From Amycolatopsis rifamycinica (GTDB lineage Bacteria; Actinomycetota; Actinomycetes; Mycobacteriales; Pseudonocardiaceae), in NCBI RefSeq assembly GCF_000695625.1, contig NZ_JMQI01000064.1:62001-126000 (forward strand): 64,000 bases of DNA, in the 5' to 3' direction. The notes under the pieces were generated by a model. It did no database searches and was not told the origin of the DNA. It saw only the letters and a program-made list of their open reading frames with translations. Positions 1 to 7,986 of the stretch are shown here, piece after piece (the stretch's first letter is position 1; each line of letters opens with the position of its first letter). The position numbers and the translations under genes were made by a program.

Positions 1-126
1 GTCGAGAGCGGCCAGATGACGAAGGACCTGGCCCTGCTGATCAGCAAGGACCAGCCGTGGCAGACGACCGAGGAGTTCCTCGCGACGCTGGACGACAACC
101 TGGCGAAGAAGATCGCCCAGGGCTGA
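1..126 (+). CDS. icd: NADP-dependent isocitrate dehydrogenase, C-terminal end only
   Basis: The window opens inside a plus-strand reading frame of 41 residues plus stop. The segment VESGQMTKDLALLI, followed by the tail TTEEFLATLDDNLAKKI, matches the extreme C-terminus of the dimeric NADP-dependent isocitrate dehydrogenases of actinobacteria, which convert isocitrate to 2-oxoglutarate in the TCA cycle. The rest of the gene lies upstream of the window, so no catalytic residues are visible. The assignment rests on this short tail and on the neighbourhood: icd lies near trpS in mycobacteria (Rv3339c/Rv3336c, from memory). A hairpin with a following T-rich stretch lies just downstream. Confidence 0.8.
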   Translation, partial: VESGQMTKDLALLISKDQPWQTTEEFLATLDDNLAKKIAQG

Positions 127-144
127 GTTTTTTCGTGGTGGACG

Positions 145-176
145 CCCCTTCCCGGTTCGCCGGGGAGGGGGCTTTC
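145..176 (+). terminator. Hairpin terminator after icd
   Basis: Arms CCCCTTCCCGG (145-155) and CCGGGGAGGGG (160-170) pair with one mismatch around a TTCG tetraloop, then GCTTTCGCTT follows. It sits 19 bases after the icd stop codon. Confidence 0.75.
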
Positions 177-298
177 GCTTGATCACACCGTGTGACGTCG
201 CTGGCGCCTCCGGGTGGTTGCGACGTCCGGCACTGCCGTCCGGGTAAAGGATTGCCTACCCTTGGCGGGGGGACGGGTCCGCGGGGTTGGAGGAAAGC

Positions 299-595
299 AT
301 GTCGAAGAAGACTCTGCTCATCTTGGGCGCGCTCATCCTGGTCGTCATCGTCTACGCCATGAACACGGAAAAGCAGGCCTCCGGCGCGTCGGCCACCGGC
401 TGCAAGGTGACGGTGACCGCGGACGTCCTGAACGCCCGCGAAGCGGCCGACGGCCACGCGAAGATCGTCGGCAAGTACCTGCGCGACGCCCAGTTCGACG
501 CCATGCCGGGCGTGCAGAACGGCTTCCGCAAGGTGGCCGACGCCAAGTGGGTGGCGGCCGAGTTCACCCAGCCGGTCGCCGGCTCCGCCTGCTGA
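299..595 (+). CDS. Small membrane-anchored SH3-like domain protein
   Basis: 98 residues. An N-terminal hydrophobic helix (about residues 5-21) is followed by a small extracytoplasmic domain. That domain (about 35-90) starts CKVTVTADVLNAREAA and ends with KWVAAEF, the pattern of bacterial SH3 (SH3b) domains, which usually bind cell-wall peptides. Two cysteines, one before and one at the end of the domain, could form a disulfide. The ATG at 299 is chosen because GGAGG lies 7-11 bases upstream; the in-frame TTG at 287 overlaps that ribosome site. It stands alone after the icd terminator. The fold call is from pattern only; the function is unknown. Confidence 0.7.
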   Translation: MSKKTLLILGALILVVIVYAMNTEKQASGASATGCKVTVTADVLNAREAADGHAKIVGKYLRDAQFDAMPGVQNGFRKVADAKWVAAEFTQPVAGSAC

Positions 596-1246
596 GGTCC
601 TCCACGCCGGGCAGGTCGCGTTTCGGGCGCGGAGAGTTCCGGCCATTTCCCGGACGACACGTAGGTCGATCAGCCGCCGGCGATCCTTGACGTGCTCGTA
701 GAGCTATCGGTCGTCGCTTCTGGCGTTGAGGCGCGTTTTTTGTCGGTGGTGGGTGCTAGAACTGATCACGTCGAAAACCGCAGGTGGGCGGCGTGGAGTC
801 GCCAGGAAGGAGGGGGACGTCCGGGGGCGGGCGACAACTGAATGCGCGGCATGAGCCGGAGTGTCCGCGGGGTCTCCAGGGGGAGTCTCGCGGGCCGGAC
901 GGGCTCGGGTGGCGAGCGGACACCCGGCCGGGATCGCCCTGGGGACCGCGCTCGGACGGGGGTCGGAGCGCGAGGGGAGATCGTCGGTGGGTGGGTGTTC
1001 CGGAAGCCGGGCGGGCAGCGCAGTCGTGGGCCGGCACCGGACGCGGCGCGGGTGACTGGCAAGGGTCGGCGACTCGGGCGGCTGGCGAGGCCGGTCTGGC
1101 CGCCGAGGGCCCGCAGCGCCCAGCGGACCAGCTAGGGAAGCCTTCCGCGAGCGGCCCCCTCCGCCGAGCGAGCCTCGCTGTCCGAGACCTGCCGTGGCCG
1201 AGATCCAGCAGCCCGGCCGTGCCCATCGACCGCGGTCAAGCGGGTG
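596..1246. other. Gene-free stretch of about 650 bases
   Basis: No convincing gene on either strand. The open frames here (for example 756-1226 minus and 784-1257 plus) give arginine-, proline- and glycine-rich translations with no recognisable domain, as random GC-rich DNA does. Around 640-720 the minus strand reads HVKDRRRLIDLRVVREMAG, which looks a little like a protein helix but has no start or continuation. This may be a decayed gene; I cannot name it. Confidence 0.5.
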
Positions 1247-2011
1247 TCAGAGCTTGACCACGAGGTCCTCGTCCGCGACCAGAACCTCTCCACCAAAGCC
1301 CCTGCGGGCCTCCTCGGCGGCCGCCGTCCGGTCGGTGCCCGGCCAGAAGTGGGTCAGCAGGAGCCGGCGCGCTGCGGCCTTCTCCGCCCAGTGGCCCGCC
1401 TCCGCCGCCGTCATCAGGTAGCGGGGCTCGCCCTCCGGGGGTGGGGTGCGGAGGGTGGCGTCGCAGATGAACAGGCCCGCGTCGCGGCCGAGGTCGGCCA
1501 GTGCCGGCGACGGTCCCGTGTCGCCCGTGTACGCCACCGTCAGCCCGGGCGCCGTCAGCCGCACTCCGAAGTTCGGCTGGTGGTGCGGGAGCGCGTACGG
1601 CGTCAAGCGGAACGGCCCGACGTCGGCCGGCTCGGCGAGGCCGAGGTCGTGCACCTCGAACAGCGTCGTCGGGTGTGGCCGGGGCTCCAGCGCCTCGAGC
1701 CGGCGGATCGTGCCCGGCGTGCAGTGCAGGGGCAACCGTGCCGTGGGCGAGCCGGCCTGGACGCGGTAGTGCCACGCCCGCCCGAGCGCGCTCACGTCGG
1801 TGCAGTGGTCGGGGTGCTCGTGCGTCACGACGACCGCGTCGGGCAGCCCGTCGCCGCAGTGGGTGAACAGCCGCGGGGCGGTGCCGTACCCGAGGTCGAG
1901 AACCACCCGGAAACCGTGGTGCTCGAGCAGGAACCCGGCGCAGGACCGGCCGGGCTCCGGCCACGCCCCGCAGCTGCCCAGCACGGTCAACCGGCTCGCC
2001 CCACCGCCCAT
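1247..2011 (-). CDS. Metallo-beta-lactamase-fold hydrolase (RNase Z-like)
   Basis: 254 residues from ATG 2011; a GTG at 2032 would add seven residues and neither start has a clear ribosome site. The metal motif HxHxDH is present as THEHPDH (residues 63-69), after an N-terminal strand TVLGSCGAWP and the segment FLLEHHGFRVVLDLGYG typical of the RNase Z/phosphorylcholine-esterase-like branch. Later conserved elements are AYTGDTGPS (metal-bridging Asp) and LLTHFWPGTD (final His). The protein is probably a cytosolic zinc hydrolase; the substrate cannot be deduced. It is divergent from exonuclease III with about 50 bases between the starts, so a shared promoter region is likely. Related actinobacterial genes are often annotated only as MBL-fold metallo-hydrolase. 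Confidence 0.85.
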   Translation of the reverse strand: MGGGASRLTVLGSCGAWPEPGRSCAGFLLEHHGFRVVLDLGYGTAPRLFTHCGDGLPDAVVVTHEHPDHCTDVSALGRAWHYRVQAGSPTARLPLHCTPGTIRRLEALEPRPHPTTLFEVHDLGLAEPADVGPFRLTPYALPHHQPNFGVRLTAPGLTVAYTGDTGPSPALADLGRDAGLFICDATLRTPPPEGEPRYLMTAAEAGHWAEKAAARRLLLTHFWPGTDRTAAAEEARRGFGGEVLVADEDLVVKL

Positions 2012-2061
2012 CGCGGCAGTCTGGCAGAGCACCCCGCGCCCGCCCCGGTCCGGCCGGTAGC

Positions 2062-2880
2062 GTGCAGCGCGTGCTGACCGTCTCCACCGTGAACGTCAAC
2101 GGCCTCCGCGCCGCCGCCAAAAAGGGCTTCGTCGAGTGGCTCGCCGCCACGAAGGCCGACGTCGTCGCCTGCCAGGAGGTCCGGGCCGAAGCCAGTCAGC
2201 TGCCCGCCGAGGTCGTCGAGCCCGAGGGGTGGTTCTCGGTGCACGCGCCCTCGGCCGTCAAGGGGCGCAACGGTGTCGCCGTCTACAGCCGCGTGGAGCC
2301 CGAAGAGGTGCGCGTCGGCTTCGGGGAGCCCGAATTCGAAGACAGCGGGCGATACCTGGAGGTGCACCTGCCGAACGTCGTCGTCGCGAGCCTCTACCTG
2401 CCCAGCGGGGACGTCGGCACCGAACGCCAAGCCGAAAAGGAGCGCTTCATGGACGCGTTCCTGCCGTACCTGGTCGAGCTGCGGGCGAAGGCCGCCGCGG
2501 CCGGGCGGGAGGCCGTCGTCGCCGGGGACTGGAACATCGCCTACGACACCGTCGACCTCAAGAACTGGCGCGGCAACCGCAAGAACTCCGGCTTCCTGCC
2601 CGAGGAACGCGCCTGGCTCGGCCGCGTCTACGCCGAGGCGGGCTACACCGACGTCCAGCGCCGCGTCGACCCGGAGGGACCCGGCCCGTACACCTGGTGG
2701 TCCTACCGGGGTCAGGCCTTCGACAACGACTCCGGCTGGCGCATCGACTGCCAGCTCGCGACACCCGGCCTCGCCGAGACGGTCGTCGATGTGGTGGTCG
2801 AGCGGGCAGCCGCCTACGACCAGCGGTGGTCCGACCACGCGCCGGTCACCGCGACCTACGCCATCGATTTCCCCCGCTAG
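2062..2880 (+). CDS. xth: Exodeoxyribonuclease III (AP endonuclease)
   Basis: 272 residues. It belongs to the exonuclease III / endonuclease-exonuclease-phosphatase family, which cuts DNA at abasic sites and degrades 3' ends in base excision repair. Visible motifs are TVNVNGLRAA at the N-terminus, CQEVRA with the metal-binding Glu, GDWNIAYDTVDLKN with the catalytic Asp/Asn pair, and SDHAPVTA at the C-terminus with the active-site Asp-His. Length matches the family (about 260-275). The start is the GTG at 2062; another in-frame GTG follows at 2071. The gene is divergent from the MBL hydrolase. Confidence 0.93.
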   Translation: MQRVLTVSTVNVNGLRAAAKKGFVEWLAATKADVVACQEVRAEASQLPAEVVEPEGWFSVHAPSAVKGRNGVAVYSRVEPEEVRVGFGEPEFEDSGRYLEVHLPNVVVASLYLPSGDVGTERQAEKERFMDAFLPYLVELRAKAAAAGREAVVAGDWNIAYDTVDLKNWRGNRKNSGFLPEERAWLGRVYAEAGYTDVQRRVDPEGPGPYTWWSYRGQAFDNDSGWRIDCQLATPGLAETVVDVVVERAAAYDQRWSDHAPVTATYAIDFPR

Positions 2881-3109
2881 GCCTGGCCCGGACACACTCC
2901 GAGCACGCACTACTTCGCGTAGTAGTCGATTCACCCAGCCGGGTGGCGCGAGTGAACCCTGGGGGTGCTCGAGGCGTATTACGGAATGAGCGCTACCCTC
3001 GCTTCGAGTTGATCAGGACCGACAGGCCTTGACACGCTCGGTAGTTTTTTGACCAGTAGCACGCAACGTCTCACTCGGATGGGTGGGCGTACTCGCGGGA
3101 GGCACTCCG

Positions 3110-3496
3110 GTGCGCAACCCAGGTCGAACCCTGTTGCGGTCCACCCTGCGCGGTTCCCGCGCGGCCGTGGTGGTCGCGCTCGTCCCGGCCGGCCTGCTGC
3201 TGGCCGGCGGCAGCGCGTTCGCCGCCGTCACGACGACCGCGCGAGCCGACAGCAACGCGGAGACCTTCGGCCTGCTCGGCCCCGTCGGGCTGGTCGCGGT
3301 CGCGCTCGGCATCGTCGGCATGACGCTGGGTGTGCTGCGCCAGCGCCGCAAGACCCGCGCCGCCGCGGCGCTCCCCGAGGTCACTCCGGTCGTCCCGGAC
3401 CTGCCGGGCCCGGTGACCGCGATGGCCGAAGCCGTGCTCGCCGACCCCGACGTCACGCCGACGCGGCCGTTCCTCACGCCGCGCCCCCACGCCTGA
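3110..3496 (+). CDS. Small two-helix membrane protein of unknown function
   Basis: 128 residues from GTG 3110, chosen because GGGAGG lies about 8 bases upstream; an in-frame GTG at 3083 has none. A hydrophobic N-terminal segment ending in GGSAFA (about 18-40) could be a signal peptide or first helix. A second hydrophobic segment, LLGPVGLVAVALGIVGMTLGVL, is followed by positive residues RQRRKTR and a proline-rich tail. The topology suggests a short outside loop and a cytoplasmic tail. No enzyme motif is visible. It lies just upstream of trpS with about 46 bases between. The preceding 230-base gap contains a TTGACA at 3029 but no good -10 at standard spacing. Confidence 0.6.
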   Translation: MRNPGRTLLRSTLRGSRAAVVVALVPAGLLLAGGSAFAAVTTTARADSNAETFGLLGPVGLVAVALGIVGMTLGVLRQRRKTRAAAALPEVTPVVPDLPGPVTAMAEAVLADPDVTPTRPFLTPRPHA

Positions 3497-3542
3497 GGGC
3501 CCTCGGCGCCCGCCGCTCGTCGCGGCCTGGAAGAATCCTGAC

Positions 3543-4577
3543 GTGTCCGAAGAGCAGACCGTCGCAGCAGAGCGCCGCCCGCGGGTCCTGTCCGGGATCC
3601 AGCCGACCGCCGACTCGTTCCACCTCGGCAACTACCTCGGCGCGCTGCGCCAGTGGGTGAAGCTGCAGGACACGCACGAAACGTTCTACAGCGTGGTCGA
3701 CCTGCACGCGATCACCGTCGAGCAGGACCCGAAGGTGCTGCGGCAGCGCACCCGCGTCTCGGCCGCGCAGCTGCTGGCCATCGGCATCGACCCGCAGCGC
3801 AGCGCCTTGTTCGTGCAGAGCCACGTCCCGGAGCACGCCCAGCTGAGCTGGGTGCTGGAGTGCCAGACCGGCTTCGGCGAGGCCGGCCGGATGACGCAGT
3901 TCAAGGACAAGTCGGCCAAGCAGGGTTCCGACCGCTCCAGCGTCGGCCTGTTCACCTACCCGGTCCTGCAGGCGGCGGACATCCTGCTGTACCAGGCGGA
4001 CGCCGTCCCGGTCGGCGAGGACCAGCGCCAGCACCTGGAGCTGACGCGCGACCTCGCGCAGCGCTTCAACAACCGGCTGGGCAAGACGTTCGTGGTGCCC
4101 GAGCCGTACATCATCAAGGACACGGCGAAGATCTACGACCTGCAGGAACCGACGGCCAAGATGAGCAAGTCGGCCGCCAACGTCAACGGGATCATCGAGC
4201 TGCTCGAGGACCCGAAGCGTTCGGCGAAGAAGATTCGCTCGGCGGTGACCGACACCGGCCGCGAGGTCAGGTTCGACGTGGAGAACAAGGCGGGGGTGTC
4301 GAACTTGCTGACCATCTACTCGGCCCTGACCGACCGCACGATCCCGGACCTCGAAACGGCGTACGAGGGCAAGGGCTACGGCGACCTGAAGAAGGACCTC
4401 GGCGAGGTGTTCGTCGAGTGGGTGACCCCGATCCAGGAGCGCGTCAAGTCCTATTTGGACGATATCGCGGAGCTGGACAAGGTCCTCGCCGTGGGCGCCG
4501 AGCGCGCTCGCGAAGTGGCGTCCAAGACGCTCGCCAAGACGTACCAGCGGATCGGGTTCCTGCCGCCGGTGCGGTGA
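3543..4577 (+). CDS. trpS: Tryptophan--tRNA ligase
   Basis: 344 residues, the usual length for a class Ic tryptophanyl-tRNA synthetase, the cytosolic enzyme that charges tRNA-Trp. The HIGH-equivalent is in PTADSFHLGNYLGAL (residues 21-35) and the KMSKS loop is exact (AKMSKSAAN, residues 205-213). The conserved tryptophan/ATP-site segments HVPEHAQLSWVLEC, GLFTYPVLQAADIL and PVGEDQRQHLELTRD are all present. The start is GTG 3543. The stop overlaps the start of the next kinase gene (GTGA), so the two are translationally coupled. Confidence 0.97.
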   Translation: MSEEQTVAAERRPRVLSGIQPTADSFHLGNYLGALRQWVKLQDTHETFYSVVDLHAITVEQDPKVLRQRTRVSAAQLLAIGIDPQRSALFVQSHVPEHAQLSWVLECQTGFGEAGRMTQFKDKSAKQGSDRSSVGLFTYPVLQAADILLYQADAVPVGEDQRQHLELTRDLAQRFNNRLGKTFVVPEPYIIKDTAKIYDLQEPTAKMSKSAANVNGIIELLEDPKRSAKKIRSAVTDTGREVRFDVENKAGVSNLLTIYSALTDRTIPDLETAYEGKGYGDLKKDLGEVFVEWVTPIQERVKSYLDDIAELDKVLAVGAERAREVASKTLAKTYQRIGFLPPVR

Positions 4578-5074
4578 AACTGATCCTGCTCAACGGCCCG
4601 CCGGGCAGCGGCAAGTCGACGCTCGCCCGGCGCTACGCCGAAGACCACCCCCCGGCGTTGGCCCTGGACGTGGACCGGATCCGCGCCATGCTCGGCGGCT
4701 GGCGCACGTCCCCGGGCGAGGCGGGACTCCTGGCGCGGGACATCGCGGCGGCGGCCGCGCGCACCCACCTCGCCGCGGGGCACGACGTGGTGGTGCCGCA
4801 GCTGGTGGCTCGGCCCGGTTTTGCCGAACGCCTCGAAGCCGTGGCGAGCGAGTGCGGGGCGAGCTTCCACGAGGTCGTGCTGCTGCCGGGGCGCGAGGTG
4901 GTCCGGCGGCGCTTCGCCGCCCGCGGTTCGTCGGAGATCGAGGCCGCGGCTCCGCTGACCGGACGGGAGCTGGACCGGGCTTACGAAGCGATCGCCGCGT
5001 TCGCCGCGAGCCGGCGCGTACCCGTGCTCACCGAGCCAGACGCCTACCCCGCGCTGCTGGCGTGCCTCACGTGA
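4574..5074 (+). CDS. P-loop kinase-like ATPase (AAA_33 type)
   Basis: 166 residues from GTG 4574, which overlaps the trpS stop codon. A clean Walker A loop, GPPGSGKST, sits at residues 8-16. The following LDVDRIRAMLGGW is the substrate-binding segment seen in zeta-toxin/gluconate-kinase-like and polynucleotide-kinase-like small kinases. A second conserved patch HDVVVPQLVARPGFAERLE and the basic GREVVRRRFAARG (lid region) support a phosphotransferase. The real substrate is unknown. Coupling to trpS suggests co-expression but not shared function. Confidence 0.75.
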   Translation: MKLILLNGPPGSGKSTLARRYAEDHPPALALDVDRIRAMLGGWRTSPGEAGLLARDIAAAAARTHLAAGHDVVVPQLVARPGFAERLEAVASECGASFHEVVLLPGREVVRRRFAARGSSEIEAAAPLTGRELDRAYEAIAAFAASRRVPVLTEPDAYPALLACLT

Positions 5075-5094
5075 GCCGTCGCGCGGGGCACGGT

Positions 5095-5113
5095 GCCGTG
5101 AATGAGTCATTCA
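5095..5113. repeat. Dispersed palindromic repeat copy (GCCGTGA...TTCA family)
   Basis: GCCGTGAATGAGTCATTCA contains the perfect palindrome TGAATGA-G-TCATTCA. The copy at 38173-38191 matches at 15 of 19 positions. It lies just after the kinase gene. The rest of the 300-base gap before the next gene (5075-5373) holds no gene that I can support. Confidence 0.55.
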
Positions 5114-5373
5114 AGACGTTCGAACCCGGCTGACACCGGCAGCGACGACCGCCCGGAGGACTTCGCGAAACCCCGCCCGCCCGCGGGGGCGCCCCCCGGG
5201 TCCAGCGTATCGGCGACGTCCGACGATCCCCGGCCTTCGCGGCCGGGAACCAGCGACCTGTCCACAACGGGCGGGCGCTGTGGACAACGCCGAGCCGGGC
5301 GCCTGGAGCGCGGGCCTCCCTCACGTGGGCCGCTCGCGTTGCGGGGTTCACCAAGCGTGGTTAGCGTTTCACG

Positions 5374-6384
5374 GTGGCGAACGAAGAGAAGGAAAAGCTG
5401 CTGCCGCGGCTGCGGCGGAAGTACCCGTGGCTCGATCACCTCATCCGGGCCAACGACGCCTTCACCGAGCGGTACGGCAACCACTACGCCGCCGCCATCA
5501 CCTACTTCAGCGTGCTCTCCGTCTTCCCTCTGTTCATGGTCGCCTTCGCCGTCGTCGGGCTGGTCGTCAACCACGATCAGACGATCATCACCAAGATCAC
5601 CGACAGCATCAACAACTCCGTGCCCGAAGGCCTCAAGGACCTCGTCAACGGCATCGTCAAGGGCGCGCTCGACTCCGGCGGCGGCATCGGGGTGTTCGGT
5701 CTGCTCATCGCCCTCTACTCCGGCGTCGGCTGGATGTCGAACCTGCGGGACGCGCTCACCGCGCAGTGGGGCCAGGAAAAGCAGCCGCAGCCGATCGTGA
5801 AGCAGACGCTCAAGGACCTCGTCGCGCTGATCGGGCTCGGCGTCGCGCTCGTCGTCTCCTTCGCGCTGACCGCCGTCGGCAGCGGGGTCGGGCAGTTCCT
5901 GCTGGAGCTCGTCGGGCTCGAGCAGGAGACCTGGGCGATCGTCCTGCTCCGCGGGGCGACCATCGTGCTCGGGCTGGCCGCGAACACCCTCGTCTTCATC
6001 TGGGTGATCGCCCGCCTGCCCCGGGAGCGGGTCGAACTGCGCAGTGCCGTCAAGGGCGCCGTGGTCGCCGCCATCGGGTTCGTCGTCCTGCAGCAGGTCG
6101 GCTCCATCTACCTGGCCAGCGTCACGAAGTCGCCGTCGGCCGCGCTGTTCGGGCCGGTCATCGGTCTGCTCGTGTTCGCCAACCTCGTCTCGCGCTTCCT
6201 GCTGCTCATCACGGCGTGGACCGCGACGGCGAAGGAGAACGAGCGCAAGGTCATCGCCCCGCCGCCGCCGGTGCGGCTCGAGCAGAACGTCACCGTGCAG
6301 CGCGGGGCGGGCGTCGGTGCCGTCGCCGGGGCCTTCGGTGCCGGCGCGCTGCTGGCGTGGCTGGGTGGCCGCCGGAAGTCTTGA
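5374..6384 (+). CDS. YihY/BrkB family integral membrane protein
   Basis: 336 residues. The N-terminus is hydrophilic (EKEKLLPRLRRKYPWLDHLIRANDAF), followed by the family signature ERYGNHYAAAITYFSVLSVFPLFM and then about six hydrophobic segments. The loop ALYSGVGWMSNLRDALTAQWG and the late segment RFLLLITAWTATAKENE are typical of YihY/BrkB proteins. Despite an old annotation as ribonuclease BN, these are membrane proteins of uncertain role. The GTG start at 5374 gives the expected N-terminus. M. tuberculosis has a YihY-family gene beside trpS (Rv3335c/Rv3336c, from memory), which supports the assignment. Confidence 0.88.
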   Translation: MANEEKEKLLPRLRRKYPWLDHLIRANDAFTERYGNHYAAAITYFSVLSVFPLFMVAFAVVGLVVNHDQTIITKITDSINNSVPEGLKDLVNGIVKGALDSGGGIGVFGLLIALYSGVGWMSNLRDALTAQWGQEKQPQPIVKQTLKDLVALIGLGVALVVSFALTAVGSGVGQFLLELVGLEQETWAIVLLRGATIVLGLAANTLVFIWVIARLPRERVELRSAVKGAVVAAIGFVVLQQVGSIYLASVTKSPSAALFGPVIGLLVFANLVSRFLLLITAWTATAKENERKVIAPPPPVRLEQNVTVQRGAGVGAVAGAFGAGALLAWLGGRRKS

Positions 6385-6433
6385 CACCCGCGCGGGCGGT
6401 AAAGAAACTGAACCGGTAAGAAATCCGAACCGG
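6381..6433 (+). promoter_or_regulatory. Promoter region with a direct repeat before the flavoprotein/HxlR pair
   Basis: TTGACA (6381-6386) overlaps the stop codon of the YihY gene and can serve as a -35 box; no strong -10 box is visible. Two direct copies of AAGAAA-(C)TGAACCGG / AAGAAATCCGAACCGG follow at 6402-6416 and 6418-6433, 16 bases apart. They sit just before the GGAGGGG ribosome site of the flavoprotein gene. Their position suggests a binding site for the HxlR regulator encoded downstream; this is inference. Confidence 0.45.
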
Positions 6434-6442
6434 AGGGGTTTC

Positions 6443-7552
6443 GTGCTGCTGGACGCCGCCCGCGAGTGCGCCGACCTCGCCAGGACCCTCGCGCCCGTCA
6501 CCGAACGGCAGCGCGCGTTGCCGCCCGAACTGGTCGCGAAGCTGACCGACGCCCAGCTGTTCCGCACCGGCGTCCCCGGCTACCTCGGCGGCCCCGAAGC
6601 GCCGCCCGCTGTCAGCCTCGAGACCGCCGAGACGATCGCGCGCGGGGACGCCTCGGCCGGCTGGTGCGTCTCGATCGCCGTGACGAGCAGCCTGCTCTCG
6701 GCCTACGCCCCGCGGAAGTGCGCCGAGGAGGTCTTCGGGGACCCGAAGACGGTCGCCGCCGGCGTCTGGGCGCCGCGGGGCACCGGCCGGAAGGCCGACG
6801 GCGGCTACGTCGTGACCGGCCGGTGGGCGTTCTGCAGCGGGATCCCGCACGCGGACTGGCTCTTCGCCGGGTTCGTGCACGAGAAAGCGCTTTACGTCGC
6901 CGCGTTGCCGAAGGCCGAAATCGAGGTGCTCGACACCTGGCACACCACCGGCCTGCGCGGCACGGGCAGCCACGACTGCGTGGCCGACGAGCTGTTCGTC
7001 CCGGACCACCGCGTCTTCTCGGTCATGGCCGGGCCGCCGCCGGAAGCCGTCGCGCTGCACCGCTTCCCGCTCTTCGGCTTCTTCGCGCTGTCGGTCGCGG
7101 CCGCCGCGCTGGGCAACGCGCGTGGCGCGATCGACGACCTCGTCGAGCTCGCCTCGACGCGCAAACCGCTCGGCTCCAGCCGGTCGCTGGCCGAGCGGAC
7201 GGCGACCCAGGCGGCCGTCGCGGAGGCCGAGGCGGCCCTGCGGGCGGCTCGCCTGCTCTTCTACACCAGCATCGGCGACGCCTGGCAGGCCGCGCAGGGC
7301 ACCGAACCGGTCCCGGACGCGCTCAAGCTGGGCCTCCGGCTGGCCGCGACCCACGTGACGCGCACCGCCGCGAAGGTCGCCGAAAGCATGTACGACCTCG
7401 GCGGCGGCGCGGCGATCTACGAGACTTCGCCGTTGCAGCGCCGATTCCGCGACGCGCACACCGCGACCGCGCACTTTCAGGTCAACCCGGCCAGCTACGA
7501 GCTCTCCGGCAAGGTCCTGCTCGGCGTCCCGGCCCGGACGGACCAGCTGTGA
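6443..7552 (+). CDS. Acyl-CoA dehydrogenase-fold flavoprotein (possible flavin-dependent monooxygenase)
   Basis: 369 residues from GTG 6443, with GGAGGGG about 5 bases upstream. The protein has the acyl-CoA dehydrogenase fold: N-terminal helices, AETIARGDASAGWCVSIAVTSSLLSAY, the beta-domain GYVVTGRWAFCSGIPHADWLF, and the C-terminal helical bundle with ALGNARGAIDDLVELA and VAESMYDLGGGAAIY. The pattern GDASAGWC and the lack of an obvious catalytic Glu are closer to two-component aromatic hydroxylases (HsaA/HpaB-like) than to true dehydrogenases. If so it would need a separate flavin reductase; none is adjacent. The stop overlaps the HxlR start (GTGA). Confidence 0.78.
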   Translation: MLLDAARECADLARTLAPVTERQRALPPELVAKLTDAQLFRTGVPGYLGGPEAPPAVSLETAETIARGDASAGWCVSIAVTSSLLSAYAPRKCAEEVFGDPKTVAAGVWAPRGTGRKADGGYVVTGRWAFCSGIPHADWLFAGFVHEKALYVAALPKAEIEVLDTWHTTGLRGTGSHDCVADELFVPDHRVFSVMAGPPPEAVALHRFPLFGFFALSVAAAALGNARGAIDDLVELASTRKPLGSSRSLAERTATQAAVAEAEAALRAARLLFYTSIGDAWQAAQGTEPVPDALKLGLRLAATHVTRTAAKVAESMYDLGGGAAIYETSPLQRRFRDAHTATAHFQVNPASYELSGKVLLGVPARTDQL

Positions 7553-7986
7553 CCGGCCTCGGGCACCGGTTCACGGCCGACTCGGTCGGCCGCGCGCTCG
7601 ACCTGGTCGGCGAGCGGTGGAGCCTGCTCATCCTGCGTGAGACGTTCTTCGGCGTGCGCCGCTACGGCGAGTTCGCGCGCAACCTGTCCATCCCGCGCCC
7701 GACGCTGTCTGCGCGGCTGAAGACCCTCGTCGACGCCGGGGTGCTGGAGCGCGTCGACCCGGTGCCCGAGTACGTGCTGACCGCCGCCGGGCGCGACCTC
7801 TTCGGCGCCGTCGTCACGCTCATGCAGTGGGGCGACAACCACCTCGCCGGGCCGGAGGGACCGCCGATCCTGCTGCGGCACAACGACTGCGGCGAGATCG
7901 CCGGGACGTACGTGGCCTGCGCGCACTGCGGCGGCGCGATTTCCACCGATCGGGTGACTCCGGAGGCGGGGCCCGGTTTCCGCTAG
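7549..7986 (+). CDS. HxlR-family winged-helix regulator with C-terminal Cys cluster
   Basis: 145 residues from GTG 7549. The winged-helix signature is clear: LDLVGERWSLLILRETFFGVRRYGEFARN, then IPRPTLSARLKTLVDAGVLERV and the wing PEYVLTAAGRDLFGAV. HxlR proteins are often redox- or aldehyde-responsive repressors/activators of adjacent oxidoreductase genes, and this one is translationally coupled to a flavoprotein gene. The C-terminal extension carries Cys in NDCGE and ACAHCGG, a possible zinc ribbon or redox centre. Its stop codon overlaps the convergent stop of the carboxypeptidase gene by four bases. Confidence 0.88.
   Translation: MTGLGHRFTADSVGRALDLVGERWSLLILRETFFGVRRYGEFARNLSIPRPTLSARLKTLVDAGVLERVDPVPEYVLTAAGRDLFGAVVTLMQWGDNHLAGPEGPPILLRHNDCGEIAGTYVACAHCGGAISTDRVTPEAGPGFR

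Noticed and set aside
640..720. Possible fragment of an HNH/DUF222 protein (minus strand)
   Set aside because: Only about 20 residues look helical and similar; no start, no HNH motif, no continuation.
3029..3060. TTGACA as the promoter of the 3110 gene
   Set aside because: No acceptable -10 box at 16-19 bases, so not listed as a promoter.
5108..5140. GTTCGAACCC resembling the T-arm of a tRNA
   Set aside because: No acceptor stem or anticodon arm can be folded around it, and no CCA-like end is present.
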